Below are positions 35,196 to 43,578 of a stretch of 64,000 nucleotides of DNA, in pieces. Position 1 is the stretch's first letter, and each line of letters begins with the position of its first letter. Source of the DNA: Candidatus Omnitrophota bacterium (GTDB lineage Bacteria > Hinthialibacterota > Hinthialibacteria > Hinthialibacterales > JAKPRU01). The DNA is taken from contig JAKQSI010000032.1 of assembly GCA_029570205.1 (NCBI GenBank), positions 1-64,000 on the forward strand, given 5' to 3'. The position numbers and the translations under genes are program-made. A model generated the notes under the pieces. It saw nothing but the letters and a program-made list of their open reading frames with translations. It had not been told where the DNA came from and ran no database searches.

Positions 35196-36764
35196 GTGAG
35201 ACTGCGAAAATCGTGGCTGTACAAAGCAGGACTGATCGCGATAGCAGCGTGTCTGCTATCTCCCGGCGGAGTGTGGGCGGATCGAATAGAAGATCTCGAG
35301 TCTCGAATCAAGGCTTTAGAGGCACAGCTGCAGGAACTGAAAGCCGCGCTGGAACAGCAAAAACAAGCCGCACCCCCCGCACCTCCCGTGCCACCGGCGC
35401 CTCCCGAAGGAGGAATGCAGCTGGGCGGTATCTCCAAGACCCTGAAAATCGGTGGCGACCTCCGCTTCCGTCCTACCTATGCCGAAAACCTCTGGGACTT
35501 CGATGATAACGGCTGGGACATTCCCGGATTGCCGGACGACACACGGGAGTATTATCGGTTCCGGCCGAGAATCTTTTTTGACTGGCAGATGAATGATGAT
35601 ATGCATGCCTTTGTCCGACTCCTTAAAGAGTGGTACTACGGCCAGGACAACGAGATGCCGGGCTACGATGTCGAGGCAAAAGATGTTGCCTTCGACATCG
35701 CTTTTGTGGACTGGGATAACGTTTTCAATATGGGAATCAACACCCGAATCGGTCGACAGGAGCTCATCTACGGCGAGGGATTCGTGATTATGGAGGGGAC
35801 TCCGTTCGATGGTTCGCAGACATTCAGCTTTGATGCGATCAAGTTGTCCTATCCGTTCGAAAACGGAAATATCGATGTGTTCGCCGCAAAAACACATGAA
35901 AACGATATCCAATATGCGGATGACGAAGATTTGTACGGGGTCTATACCAAATACAATGTCAACGATAACTGGGGAATCGAGCCGTATATCCTCTATCGGA
36001 ATAAGAACGATGAACCCGACTATACATCAAACCGAATTGATCTTTCGCCAAAAGAGCAGACATTGTTGTTGGGCGCCCGGACCACCTTCCAGGCGGACCT
36101 TTTCGGAGGAACAACCTTCAGTATGGCTGCGGAAGGTGGAAAAGAGTGGGGCGAAATCGATTGGACGAACTATGATGCCCGAATCGCAAACTTGCCCGCA
36201 AATCCCAATGTGACAGCGCACCCGTTCCAGCATGGCGACAGCCAGGGGGAGGAAGATCGGGATGCGTGGGGTGGCTTGATCTGGGGCCAACTCAAGCAGA
36301 ATAACTGGATGTGGACCCCGTCGCTTAAGGCCGGCATTTCCTACATGAGCGGCGATGACCCCGACACCAGCGACTATGAAGGCTGGGATGATTTCTATTC
36401 CGAATCCGCGAAATACAGTGAACTGCTTCTGTACACAATGTATGATGGCTTTAAATTTCGTACAGGAGAGAATGACCCCACTCTGGGAACCTGGACAAAT
36501 ATGATTCTCCCCGAATTGGCGATCAACTTCAGCCCGACCGAACGCCTGGGGCAAATGCTGCGGTATACCTATTTCATGGCGGACCAGAAAAATGGTCCCA
36601 ATGACGGCGATGAAATGGGACAGAGCCTCCAGTGGTTGACCACATACAAGTTCAATGAATTCCTAGATGGTCACTTCCTGGTGGAATACTTTACTCCGGG
36701 CGATTACTTTGTCAATGACGATGATGCCTGGTTCATCCGCTTGCAGCTGATGTATAAGTTCTAA
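35196..36764 (+). CDS. outer-membrane porin, alginate-export-like family
   Basis: 522 residues if it starts at the GTG at 35196 (ribosome-binding site AGGGGGA); an ATG at 35085 would place 37 hydrophilic residues before the signal peptide. Order: signal LIAIAACLLSPGGVWA, a coiled coil (DRIEDLESRIKALEAQLQEL), a Pro-rich linker, then a beta-barrel of about 400 residues with aromatic girdles ending in LQLMYKF, with a C-terminal Phe as outer-membrane barrels need. The coiled coil may span the periplasm. It follows the ior-paaK-ACT genes at short distance on the same strand, so it may import or export aryl acids, which is an inference from position. Confidence 0.8.
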   Translation: MRLRKSWLYKAGLIAIAACLLSPGGVWADRIEDLESRIKALEAQLQELKAALEQQKQAAPPAPPVPPAPPEGGMQLGGISKTLKIGGDLRFRPTYAENLWDFDDNGWDIPGLPDDTREYYRFRPRIFFDWQMNDDMHAFVRLLKEWYYGQDNEMPGYDVEAKDVAFDIAFVDWDNVFNMGINTRIGRQELIYGEGFVIMEGTPFDGSQTFSFDAIKLSYPFENGNIDVFAAKTHENDIQYADDEDLYGVYTKYNVNDNWGIEPYILYRNKNDEPDYTSNRIDLSPKEQTLLLGARTTFQADLFGGTTFSMAAEGGKEWGEIDWTNYDARIANLPANPNVTAHPFQHGDSQGEEDRDAWGGLIWGQLKQNNWMWTPSLKAGISYMSGDDPDTSDYEGWDDFYSESAKYSELLLYTMYDGFKFRTGENDPTLGTWTNMILPELAINFSPTERLGQMLRYTYFMADQKNGPNDGDEMGQSLQWLTTYKFNEFLDGHFLVEYFTPGDYFVNDDDAWFIRLQLMYKF

Positions 36765-36882
36765 GCCCAAAAGGATTTCGAAACAGGTGGGGGTTGATCG
36801 TTCCCCCCCCAACATCGGCGGAGCCCACGTGCCAATGTCATTCAGTTAAACATTCCTGTAATTCACCAGGGAAACGCCCGGA

Positions 36883-37015
36883 ACCGTCATTCCGGCGAAA
36901 GCCGGAATCCAGGCCATAGCCTGGTGTCCCATCATTCCAGCGAAAACCGGAATGACGTACCTTAAGTTAATGCGTAGGGGGGGTAGGGCGGGGTTGAGTC
37001 CTGCCCCCACCCCCC
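36883..37015. repeat. dispersed repeat: CATTCCGGC/GCCGGAATG palindromes plus tail
   Basis: The CATTCCGGCGAAAGCCGGAA unit appears twice (36885 and, diverged, 36930). It is followed by CTTAAGTTAATGCGTAGGG and a G-rich stretch. The same arrangement recurs at 48543-48790. A further copy of the first part is at 21582. Confidence 0.85.
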
Positions 37016-37042
37016 AGCAGGTGAAAGTTTGACGTGATCGAC

Positions 37043-38392
37043 TTATAGATGCCAGCCTTTCCGATATTTCATCCGAACATACTGATTGGCCTCCGAGTTA
37101 TTCGTAACCCGCATATTCGGGCCGTCCCACAACAGCTTGCCTTCGCAGCGCAGGCACAGATTGCCGAGAAGAACCCACTCTGTAAAAGGTCCGCTGTAGT
37201 CAAAATTGGAGCACGCCGGAGGTCCGCCCATGCAGGCCTGGAGCCAATCGCGTGCGTGGTCTTCGCCGGGCGCTCTGGGAATCAGCGGTTCGGGTTCTTT
37301 GTATTCCTTTGCCAGTGATTCCGGGAAGATCTGCGGATTGCCGCCATACGTGCCGATGGCGATCACTCCCTTCTCGCCGATGAAGAGTGAACCGTTATCC
37401 CCATCGGCCAGCTTAATCCCTTCCGGGATCTCTTTTGGACGTTTCGGCAGGTTGCCGCCGTCATACCAGTATACTGTCACCGGGGCCATGCTCTCGCGCG
37501 CGGGGAATTCATACCGAATAATCGATTTATTGGGCGCAGTCTGCTTGTTCTTCCCCTCTTGCGAAACACATTCCACGCTGATCGGATATTCCAACAGCAA
37601 TGCCCAGTTCGCCGGGTCGAGAATGTGGCATCCCATGTCCCCCAGCGCACCGGTCCCGAAATCCCACCAGCCACGCCAATTGAACGGTGCATATTTCGAA
37701 TTATAGGGCCGATACGGGGCCGGTCCTATCCAGAGATCCCAGTTGATATCCTTGTCATCCGGGATGGGTTCCTCCGGCAGGGGTTCCGGAATCCCCTGGG
37801 GCCAGATCGGGCGGTCAGTCCAGGCGTGGACTTCCCGAACATTTCCAATAATCCCCGACCAGATCAGCTCGCAGAACTTCCGAACATCATCACCGGAATG
37901 CCCCTGATTGCCCATTTGAGTTGCCACCCCGTACTTCCGGGCCGCCTCTCTCAACATCCGGGCTTCATAAATCGTATGGGTCAGGGGTTTTTGTACATAC
38001 ACATGCTTGCCCATCTTCATGGCCATCATCGCGGCCACAGCATGGACATGGTCAGTTGTGGAAATGGTGCATGCATCGATATTCCGTTCCTCTTTTTCCA
38101 GCATATCCCGAAAATCCCGGTACCGTTTCGCTTTCGGATACCGTTCGAACGTAGGCCCTCCCTGGACCCAGTCCACATCGCAAAGCGCCACGATATTTTC
38201 GGAACGGCAATTGTCGATATCGCTGCTGCCTTTGCCGCCGACTCCGATTCCCGCAATGTTCAGTTTTTCATTGGGGGATCGATAGCCCGTTTTGGATAGT
38301 TTCGGCCTGCGCGCCGGTGTGGCGCAGCCCGCCAGGGCCGTCGCCGCTGTCCCGGTCAAGAACAACCGACGTGTGATCTTGGTGTGTCCCAT
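37043..38392 (-). CDS. Tat-exported Gfo/Idh/MocA oxidoreductase
   Basis: 449 residues from the ATG at 38392, with a GAGGAGAG ribosome-binding site. The twin-arginine signal TRRLFLTGTAATALAGC includes a lipobox-like AGC, so it may be a periplasmic lipoprotein. The Rossmann motif is IAGIGVGGKGSSDI. The catalytic lysine region is VYVQKPLTHTIYEARM, and the substrate domain has WDLWIGPAPYRPYN and GTGALGDMGCHILDP. Such exported dehydrogenases act on sugars or polyols, with the cofactor bound before export. It is divergent from a Tat-exported aldo/keto reductase, suggesting a joint periplasmic sugar pathway. Confidence 0.88.
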   Translation of the reverse strand: MGHTKITRRLFLTGTAATALAGCATPARRPKLSKTGYRSPNEKLNIAGIGVGGKGSSDIDNCRSENIVALCDVDWVQGGPTFERYPKAKRYRDFRDMLEKEERNIDACTISTTDHVHAVAAMMAMKMGKHVYVQKPLTHTIYEARMLREAARKYGVATQMGNQGHSGDDVRKFCELIWSGIIGNVREVHAWTDRPIWPQGIPEPLPEEPIPDDKDINWDLWIGPAPYRPYNSKYAPFNWRGWWDFGTGALGDMGCHILDPANWALLLEYPISVECVSQEGKNKQTAPNKSIIRYEFPARESMAPVTVYWYDGGNLPKRPKEIPEGIKLADGDNGSLFIGEKGVIAIGTYGGNPQIFPESLAKEYKEPEPLIPRAPGEDHARDWLQACMGGPPACSNFDYSGPFTEWVLLGNLCLRCEGKLLWDGPNMRVTNNSEANQYVRMKYRKGWHL

Positions 38393-38812
38393 GCTGCTCT
38401 CCTCTCGTTTTCGCCTGATATCGGCACATCGGGGTATCTGCCCGGCTCTGTGCCTCAACGATGTTTGAAGATAACGCGGAAATCCGACGGGGAAAGATGA
38501 TACCACACTCTTCGGCGCGGATACACCGGCGCTGGGGATTTTTCAACCGTTCGCACATCCGCCTTCGCCAAGGCGTTTTCCGGTTCAATACCTGCCTTGA
38601 GATCGATATTGAATCCCCTATCGCTGTGCCCGATCATCCCGAATGTTCAAGACGGGAGATATTCGGCCGCGCCCGGATTTCCGGCGCAAGATCGCGCTTG
38701 GTCGATTGGGCATGAGAGGCAGCCCCACCTTGCCGATTCCGACTCCCGCCCTGATAGTAGTAAGTTAGGCGTCCCTGCCTGGCGATTACCTTTCTCCATG
38801 GAGGACAAACAC
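38393..38812. other. intergenic region between two divergent Tat-exported oxidoreductases
   Basis: About 420 bases. Part of it (38755-38785) carries a single copy of the 30-bp repeat family (AGGCGTCCCTGCCTGGCGA). The rest must hold both promoters, but no clear hexamer pair stands out. I see no gene. Confidence 0.5.
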
Positions 38813-39808
38813 ATGAACAACCCAGAATCAACCCGGATTTCCAGGCGTGATATTCTGCGCACCACAGGCGCATCCATCTCCTATGCCCTTCTGTGTGGAG
38901 CCGTCCCCGATGAAATCCTTGCACAGTCCGGCCCGAAAAAAGTCCCGACACGGATACTCGGGCGCACCGGTGTGCCGATCTCCTGTATCACATTGGGCAC
39001 AGGGCATTTCCGGGCAAATCTGGGCATCACGGCCGATGATGTCCGCAACATGGTAGACCACTGCCTCGAATTGGGCGTCACCTCCATCGACACAGCCTTG
39101 AACTATGAGGAATCCCCGGAATACCTGGGCCAGGCAATCAAACCCCACCGCGATCACATTTTCCTCGCCACAAAAGCCGAAAACCCGACTTATGACGGAT
39201 GCTGGGGACAGCTGCGGGAAAGCATGAAAAAATTACAGACCGACCATTTCGAACTGGTCTATATCCACGATCTCGGTTTGGAGGGATTCAAATCGGAAGT
39301 AGAGGATGTTCTCGGCCCGAAAGGAATGCTCGCCGCTCTGGTGGAGGCGAAAAAACAGGGAATCGTCGCCCATATCGGCTGTTCCGCGCACTTTTTCCCG
39401 TCGCGATTTCAGCCGTTTCTGAAGTGCGATGAAATCGATGTCGCCATGCCCGCCGTCAATTTTGTCGCCAAACACATCTACAACTTCGAGGAGCGCGTCT
39501 GGGCGCCCGCACAAAAGAAAAACCTCGGCCTCATCGCCATGAAAATCCTCGGCGGCCCCGCCGACTGGACCAAAGGAACCGCCCGCCTGTCCGGTCAAGA
39601 CTACGAATCCGCCATTCGGTACGCCATGGAACTCCCCGGCATTTCCTCGCTGAATATCGGAGTTCGTAATTTAGCCGAACTCGATCGGGCCGCCGAAACG
39701 GTAATGAACTATAAACCCTTTACCGATGAGGAACGGAAACAACTCGAAACAAGGGGAAAAGAACTCGGCAAAGCGTGGGGCGCAGTTTACGGAGAACCCA
39801 CAACTTGA
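38813..39808 (+). CDS. Tat-exported aldo/keto reductase
   Basis: 331 residues from the ATG at 38813, behind GGAGG. A twin-arginine signal (SRRDILRTTGASISYALL) precedes the barrel. Family motifs are LGRTGVPISCITLGTG, the catalytic Asp-Tyr pair in SIDTALNYEESPEYLG, a Lys in FLATKAE, and YIHDLGLEG; a later VGVRN-like strand is GISSLNIGVRNLAELD. It should reduce or oxidise a sugar or keto compound outside the cytoplasm after folding with its cofactor. It is divergent from the Gfo/Idh protein and close to the end of the nucleotide-sugar dehydrogenase gene. Confidence 0.88.
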   Translation: MNNPESTRISRRDILRTTGASISYALLCGAVPDEILAQSGPKKVPTRILGRTGVPISCITLGTGHFRANLGITADDVRNMVDHCLELGVTSIDTALNYEESPEYLGQAIKPHRDHIFLATKAENPTYDGCWGQLRESMKKLQTDHFELVYIHDLGLEGFKSEVEDVLGPKGMLAALVEAKKQGIVAHIGCSAHFFPSRFQPFLKCDEIDVAMPAVNFVAKHIYNFEERVWAPAQKKNLGLIAMKILGGPADWTKGTARLSGQDYESAIRYAMELPGISSLNIGVRNLAELDRAAETVMNYKPFTDEERKQLETRGKELGKAWGAVYGEPTT

Positions 39809-39825
39809 GATGGCCGAATCCCCCC

Positions 39826-39870
39826 CCATACTTCTCCCCCAACAATCGGGGGATACACAGAGGGGCTTGA
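39826..39870. repeat. dispersed repeat, inverse copy of 7085-7140
   Basis: CTTCTCCCCCAACAATCGGGGGATACACAGAGGGGC-type sequence, here starting at 39829, matches the complement of the copy after cysK. Confidence 0.55.
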
Positions 39871-39890
39871 ACTTGCGAACCGTATCCCCC

Positions 39891-41228
39891 TCACGCCCTG
39901 ATAATTCTCTCCCGTGCTTCGGTAACGGATCGCGTCGCGTTTCGGGTATCAATAACCAACTTCGCGTGACGAACGACCTCCTGGTAGTCGATACAGGAAT
40001 GATCGGTTAGAATCAATACCGCATCCGCCTCGGCCAGGCGCTCCGGTGTCAGCGGAACCGAGGACAAACCCAGATCTCCGTGTCGGCCCGTCGGGAAATG
40101 CGGAATATACGGGTCATGGTACGAAACATCGATGTGCCATTCCCGTAACAGTTCGACTACTTTAATCGCCGGGGACTCGCGCGGATCATCCACATCACGT
40201 TTGTACGCCATCCCCAGGACGAGAATTTGCGCCCCCGCAATGGAAATCCCCCGCAATGCCAGCGCCTTGACGATTTTCCCGACTACAAAACGCGGCATTC
40301 CCGTGTTGACCTCCCCGGCAAGTTCGATAAACCGCGTGGCGAATCCGAACTGCCGCGCTTTCCAGGTGAGATAAAACGGGTCGATGGGAATACAATGCCC
40401 TCCCCAGCCCGGCCCCGGATAAAAGGCATGGTAGCCGAATGGTTTGCTGGAGGCCGCCTCAATCACCTCCCAAATATCCAGTCCCATCCGGTCCGCCAGG
40501 ATTTTCAATTCATTCACCAGCGCGATATTCACCGCCCGATAGATATTCTCCAGCAGCTTGGTCATCTCGGCCGCCGCGGTACTGGACACGGGTACAATCT
40601 TCTCAAACACCCGCCCGTAAAAGGCTTCCCCCACCGCGAGACATTGCCGGGTAATTCCGCCGAGAACCTTCGGAATCGTGCGCGTATTGTAATGCGCATT
40701 CCCCGGATCCTCACGCTCCGGCGAGTAGACCAGAAAGAAATCCTGCCCCACCCGCAGCCCGCTTTCCGAAAGACGCGCCAGCAGCAATTCCTCCGTCGTC
40801 CCCGGATACGTTGTACTTTCCAGGATGACAATCTGCCCGCGCCGAAGATGCTCGCCGACCGATTGCCCGGTCGCCTCCACATAGCTCAAGTCCGGCTCAC
40901 GATACTCGTTGAGCGGTGTAGGTACGCAAATAATAATTGCATCTACCTCTTTAAGACGCGCATAATCCGTCGTTGCCTGGAACTTCCCGTCTTTCCGCGC
41001 TTCCTGAATTCGTTCTGCCGGAAAATGATGAATATAGGATTCCCCGCGATTGAGACGATCCACTTTCTCCCAGTCCACATCGAATCCCAGGGTCCGATAC
41101 CCCGCCTTCACCATCAGCATGGCCAGCGGAAGTCCTACATACCCCATGCCGATAACCCCGACCCCGGCCGTGCCGTTCTCAAACCGTTCAATCAACTCTT
41201 TCGCGTTGGGGGTGACCGATTGCGTCAT
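39891..41228 (-). CDS. nucleotide-sugar dehydrogenase (UDP-GlcNAc/UDP-ManNAc 6-dehydrogenase type)
   Basis: 445 residues from the ATG at 41228, which has GAGGTG 7 bases upstream; a GTG three codons earlier is less likely. The motifs are GVIGMGYVGLPLAMLM, CVPTPLNEYREPDLSYV, ESTTYPGTTEE, YSPEREDPGN, a lysine/asparagine pair in TKLLENIYRAVNIAL, and the catalytic Cys in GPGWGGHCIPIDP. It makes two NAD-dependent oxidations to a UDP-uronic acid. The EREDPGN and GGHCIP forms resemble the WbpA/WecC branch. It may use UDP-ManNAc made by the wecB gene at 2682-3803. Confidence 0.9.
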   Translation of the reverse strand: MTQSVTPNAKELIERFENGTAGVGVIGMGYVGLPLAMLMVKAGYRTLGFDVDWEKVDRLNRGESYIHHFPAERIQEARKDGKFQATTDYARLKEVDAIIICVPTPLNEYREPDLSYVEATGQSVGEHLRRGQIVILESTTYPGTTEELLLARLSESGLRVGQDFFLVYSPEREDPGNAHYNTRTIPKVLGGITRQCLAVGEAFYGRVFEKIVPVSSTAAAEMTKLLENIYRAVNIALVNELKILADRMGLDIWEVIEAASSKPFGYHAFYPGPGWGGHCIPIDPFYLTWKARQFGFATRFIELAGEVNTGMPRFVVGKIVKALALRGISIAGAQILVLGMAYKRDVDDPRESPAIKVVELLREWHIDVSYHDPYIPHFPTGRHGDLGLSSVPLTPERLAEADAVLILTDHSCIDYQEVVRHAKLVIDTRNATRSVTEARERIIRA

Positions 41229-41287
41229 TGCATACACCTCACAATAATAGAATACGATTCGTTCTCGGACCGTAACGAGGCAAGAAT

Positions 41288-41614
41288 ATGGCCGATCCGT
41301 TGACCGTGGAAGACCTGGAGGACCTTCGGAATCGCGGGTGCGTTCTTGTCATCCGCCGGGAATTGGCGCAAACTCCGGAAATCTTTGAAAGAAATCTTCT
41401 TCTGCGTGGCCTGGCCATTTTGGGCGCTCTGTACACCCCGGAAAGCGAACAACTTTCGCAACAACTGTTCCGTGCCCGCATCTATAACAAACGGATCCCA
41501 TCCCAGGTAACGTTGTCGGAGGAAGATGAGGAAATGATTTTGTTCCCCATCGAGGATCTTGGCGAGCAGCGTTATGTGATCGCTCTGGCCCCCGTTGAGG
41601 AAGGGGCGGAATAA
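41288..41614 (+). CDS. small acidic protein of unknown function
   Basis: 108 residues, rich in Leu and Glu, without a signal peptide or membrane segment. It has a central helical stretch (ERNLLLRGLAILGALY) and a C-terminal strand pair (YVIALAPVEE). It lies 59 bases from the divergent dehydrogenase and 13 bases before the membrane glycosyltransferase gene, so it is likely co-transcribed with the latter. I do not recognise a family. Confidence 0.6.
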   Translation: MADPLTVEDLEDLRNRGCVLVIRRELAQTPEIFERNLLLRGLAILGALYTPESEQLSQQLFRARIYNKRIPSQVTLSEEDEEMILFPIEDLGEQRYVIALAPVEEGAE

Positions 41615-41627
41615 ACAAGGATTCTTA

Positions 41628-42884
41628 ATGGACCAACTTTTTGACATGGAAATTGCGGCCAACCGCCCGATCCGAAGAATGGGGATCGGGTTCCTCTTAT
41701 TTGCCTGCCTGCTCGGGTATGTTCTTCGCTTCGCATTTCTGGTTGAAGGTTCACAACAGTTCAGCGCGGAGCTGGGGGATCAGCAGCGGTATCTCGCAGA
41801 GGCCCGGAATCTCCTGGAACACGGAACCTTCGCCATTTCCATCGACCAGGGTCCCACGGCGTTTGATGGTCCGGGCTACGCGGTCTTTCTGGTTCCGTTT
41901 CTCCGGTTGTTTCCAGAGGTATATGTCGGTCCGGCAATGGCGGGGCAGGCCGTGGTTTCCCTGCTGACTGCCTGGCTGCTCGCTCAACTCACCTGGCGGA
42001 TTACGCAAAGTATCTTGGCGGCACGCATCGCGCTTCTCTGGTGGTGTATCTATCCGTTCTCTATTTTTTACAGCGCGTTTCTGCTTTCCGAGACTCTATA
42101 CACGGCTGTCCTGTGCGCCTCCGTATTCTGCGCGTATGGATTTATGCAGAACCTGACATCCCGGTCTGCCATCGTATTCGGGATCGTGCTGGGCCTGACA
42201 TCCCTGGTTCGTCCTACCGTGAATTTCTGTATTCTGTTTCTATTCCTGGCGGTACTTATTTCGTGCTGGGATCGTCGAAAAGAGGCCATCCGGGGGCTGG
42301 TCATGGCCGGAATCGCGCTGGCCGTTGTTCTGATTCCCTGGACCGCAAGAAATTACGCGGTTTTCGGGCGGATTTTGCCGGGCAGCACACAAGCCGGACG
42401 AATGCTGTTCCTGGCAAACAATCCCGACAATAAGACCGGATATGTGGTGATCCCGCGCGATGCCGTTCCTCCCTCACCGGAATTCGGCGAAACCGAACTG
42501 CAATACAATGAGCGCCTGGGCGCGCTGGCAAAAGAATTCATCCGTGAAAATCCGGGACAGTTTGTAAAGCTGTGCCTCCTACGGCTTATCGTTTTCTGGT
42601 GGCCGATGCCCGTGTATGAAAAGTTTTCCTCCTTCCCGCTGGTTCTGTTGAGCCTGCTCACTCTTCTTCCCCTTTTCGGAGCCGCTTTGGGAGGGGTTGT
42701 GATGTTAAAAAAGAAATGGAAATTATTGTTGCCGATTCTCTCGGTAGTTCTCTCTACCTGGCTGCTCCATCTTGTGTTCGGAGTGTCGATGCGGTATCGT
42801 TTCCCCATCGAATCCCTCCTGATTCCCCCCGCCGCCTATTGCCTGTCGGATTGCATCCACAGATATCGTTCCGGCAGAATGTAG
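41628..42884 (+). CDS. ArnT/PMT-like membrane glycosyltransferase (GT-C)
   Basis: 418 residues with about 10 hydrophobic helices. The first extracytoplasmic loop after TM1 holds acidic residues near ELGDQQRYLAEARNLLEHG, the position of the catalytic Asp/Glu in GT-C enzymes, followed by GPGYAVFLVPFL. Two more features are SGxSMRYRFPIES-like GVSMRYRFPIES near the end and WTARNYAVFG in the middle, common in this superfamily. It would transfer a sugar from a polyprenyl carrier to a protein or lipid on the outer face of the inner membrane. Start at ATG 41628, ribosome-binding site AAGGA. Confidence 0.8.
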   Translation: MDQLFDMEIAANRPIRRMGIGFLLFACLLGYVLRFAFLVEGSQQFSAELGDQQRYLAEARNLLEHGTFAISIDQGPTAFDGPGYAVFLVPFLRLFPEVYVGPAMAGQAVVSLLTAWLLAQLTWRITQSILAARIALLWWCIYPFSIFYSAFLLSETLYTAVLCASVFCAYGFMQNLTSRSAIVFGIVLGLTSLVRPTVNFCILFLFLAVLISCWDRRKEAIRGLVMAGIALAVVLIPWTARNYAVFGRILPGSTQAGRMLFLANNPDNKTGYVVIPRDAVPPSPEFGETELQYNERLGALAKEFIRENPGQFVKLCLLRLIVFWWPMPVYEKFSSFPLVLLSLLTLLPLFGAALGGVVMLKKKWKLLLPILSVVLSTWLLHLVFGVSMRYRFPIESLLIPPAAYCLSDCIHRYRSGRM

Positions 42885-43093
42885 CCGCCCCCCCCCGGAA
42901 ATCCCCCACCCTTTCCCAGATTGGGACATTTCGAGTCACAGATTGCGCAACACGCTCGACAAAGAGCGGGGCATCTTTGAGTCAATCTCTATTGCTCGAC
43001 CGGGCTTCCGTCCAAAAAGGCGCATCGCGCCTGCCTTCATCGGCCCAAAAATGTACTGCATGTCTAAATGGAGGTGTCCGGTGTAACGGCGCG

Positions 43094-43324
43094 TTATGTC
43101 AATATCCGTGCTTTTTCGTACAGGAACTTCGGGGCGATATCGGCCCCGTTGGGCCAGGTCAGCGTGCGAAATTCGGGATGTACCGTGAACCGCTGGAAAA
43201 ATGCCTGATTTTTCAGCGGTTCGAAAATCTCCCCGTGCAACTCGTCTTGAAAATCCACATCGCCCTCGGTTCCGTCGGTAAAACGAACGTGAATGATAAA
43301 ATCCTGCAAGTAATGCGCTTCCAA
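43094..43324 (-). CDS. DUF2442 domain protein
   Basis: 76 residues. The pattern YLQDFIIHVRFTDGTEGDVDF, split as YLQDFIIHV and RFTDGTEGDVDF, then EVHPEFRTLTWPNGADIAP-like TVHPEFRTLTWPNGADI, is typical of DUF2442. The only usable start in frame is TTG at 43324, because a stop codon lies 12 bases upstream. In other genomes such proteins often pair with a DUF4160 protein and are suspected toxin-antitoxin parts. No partner is readable here, so it may be a stranded antitoxin remnant. Confidence 0.65.
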   Translation of the reverse strand: MEAHYLQDFIIHVRFTDGTEGDVDFQDELHGEIFEPLKNQAFFQRFTVHPEFRTLTWPNGADIAPKFLYEKARILT

Positions 43325-43578
43325 GTTCGCCGGAACTTATCATCAAATAGGCGCCTGGCACTATCATCGACCGCAACCCGGAAGGGCCGGCACAAATCTT
43401 TTCACCTTTCGAATCGGAATATACACCTTCATCCACCCATTCGTCAATCAGGTTTCACGGGCTTTGCCGTGCCTGAGAAACCGAGGCAACCGCCGGGCAG
43501 CCCGATTGTCGGCTTCCAGCTGACATCCCGTATGCGGGAAGGTAGGATAAGAAAGATTGATCTGTTCAGGCTGAGCCG

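Noticed and set aside
43325-43440. DUF4160 partner gene upstream of the DUF2442 gene
   Set aside because: All three minus-strand frames are short or carry stops, and no DUF4160 motif is readable.
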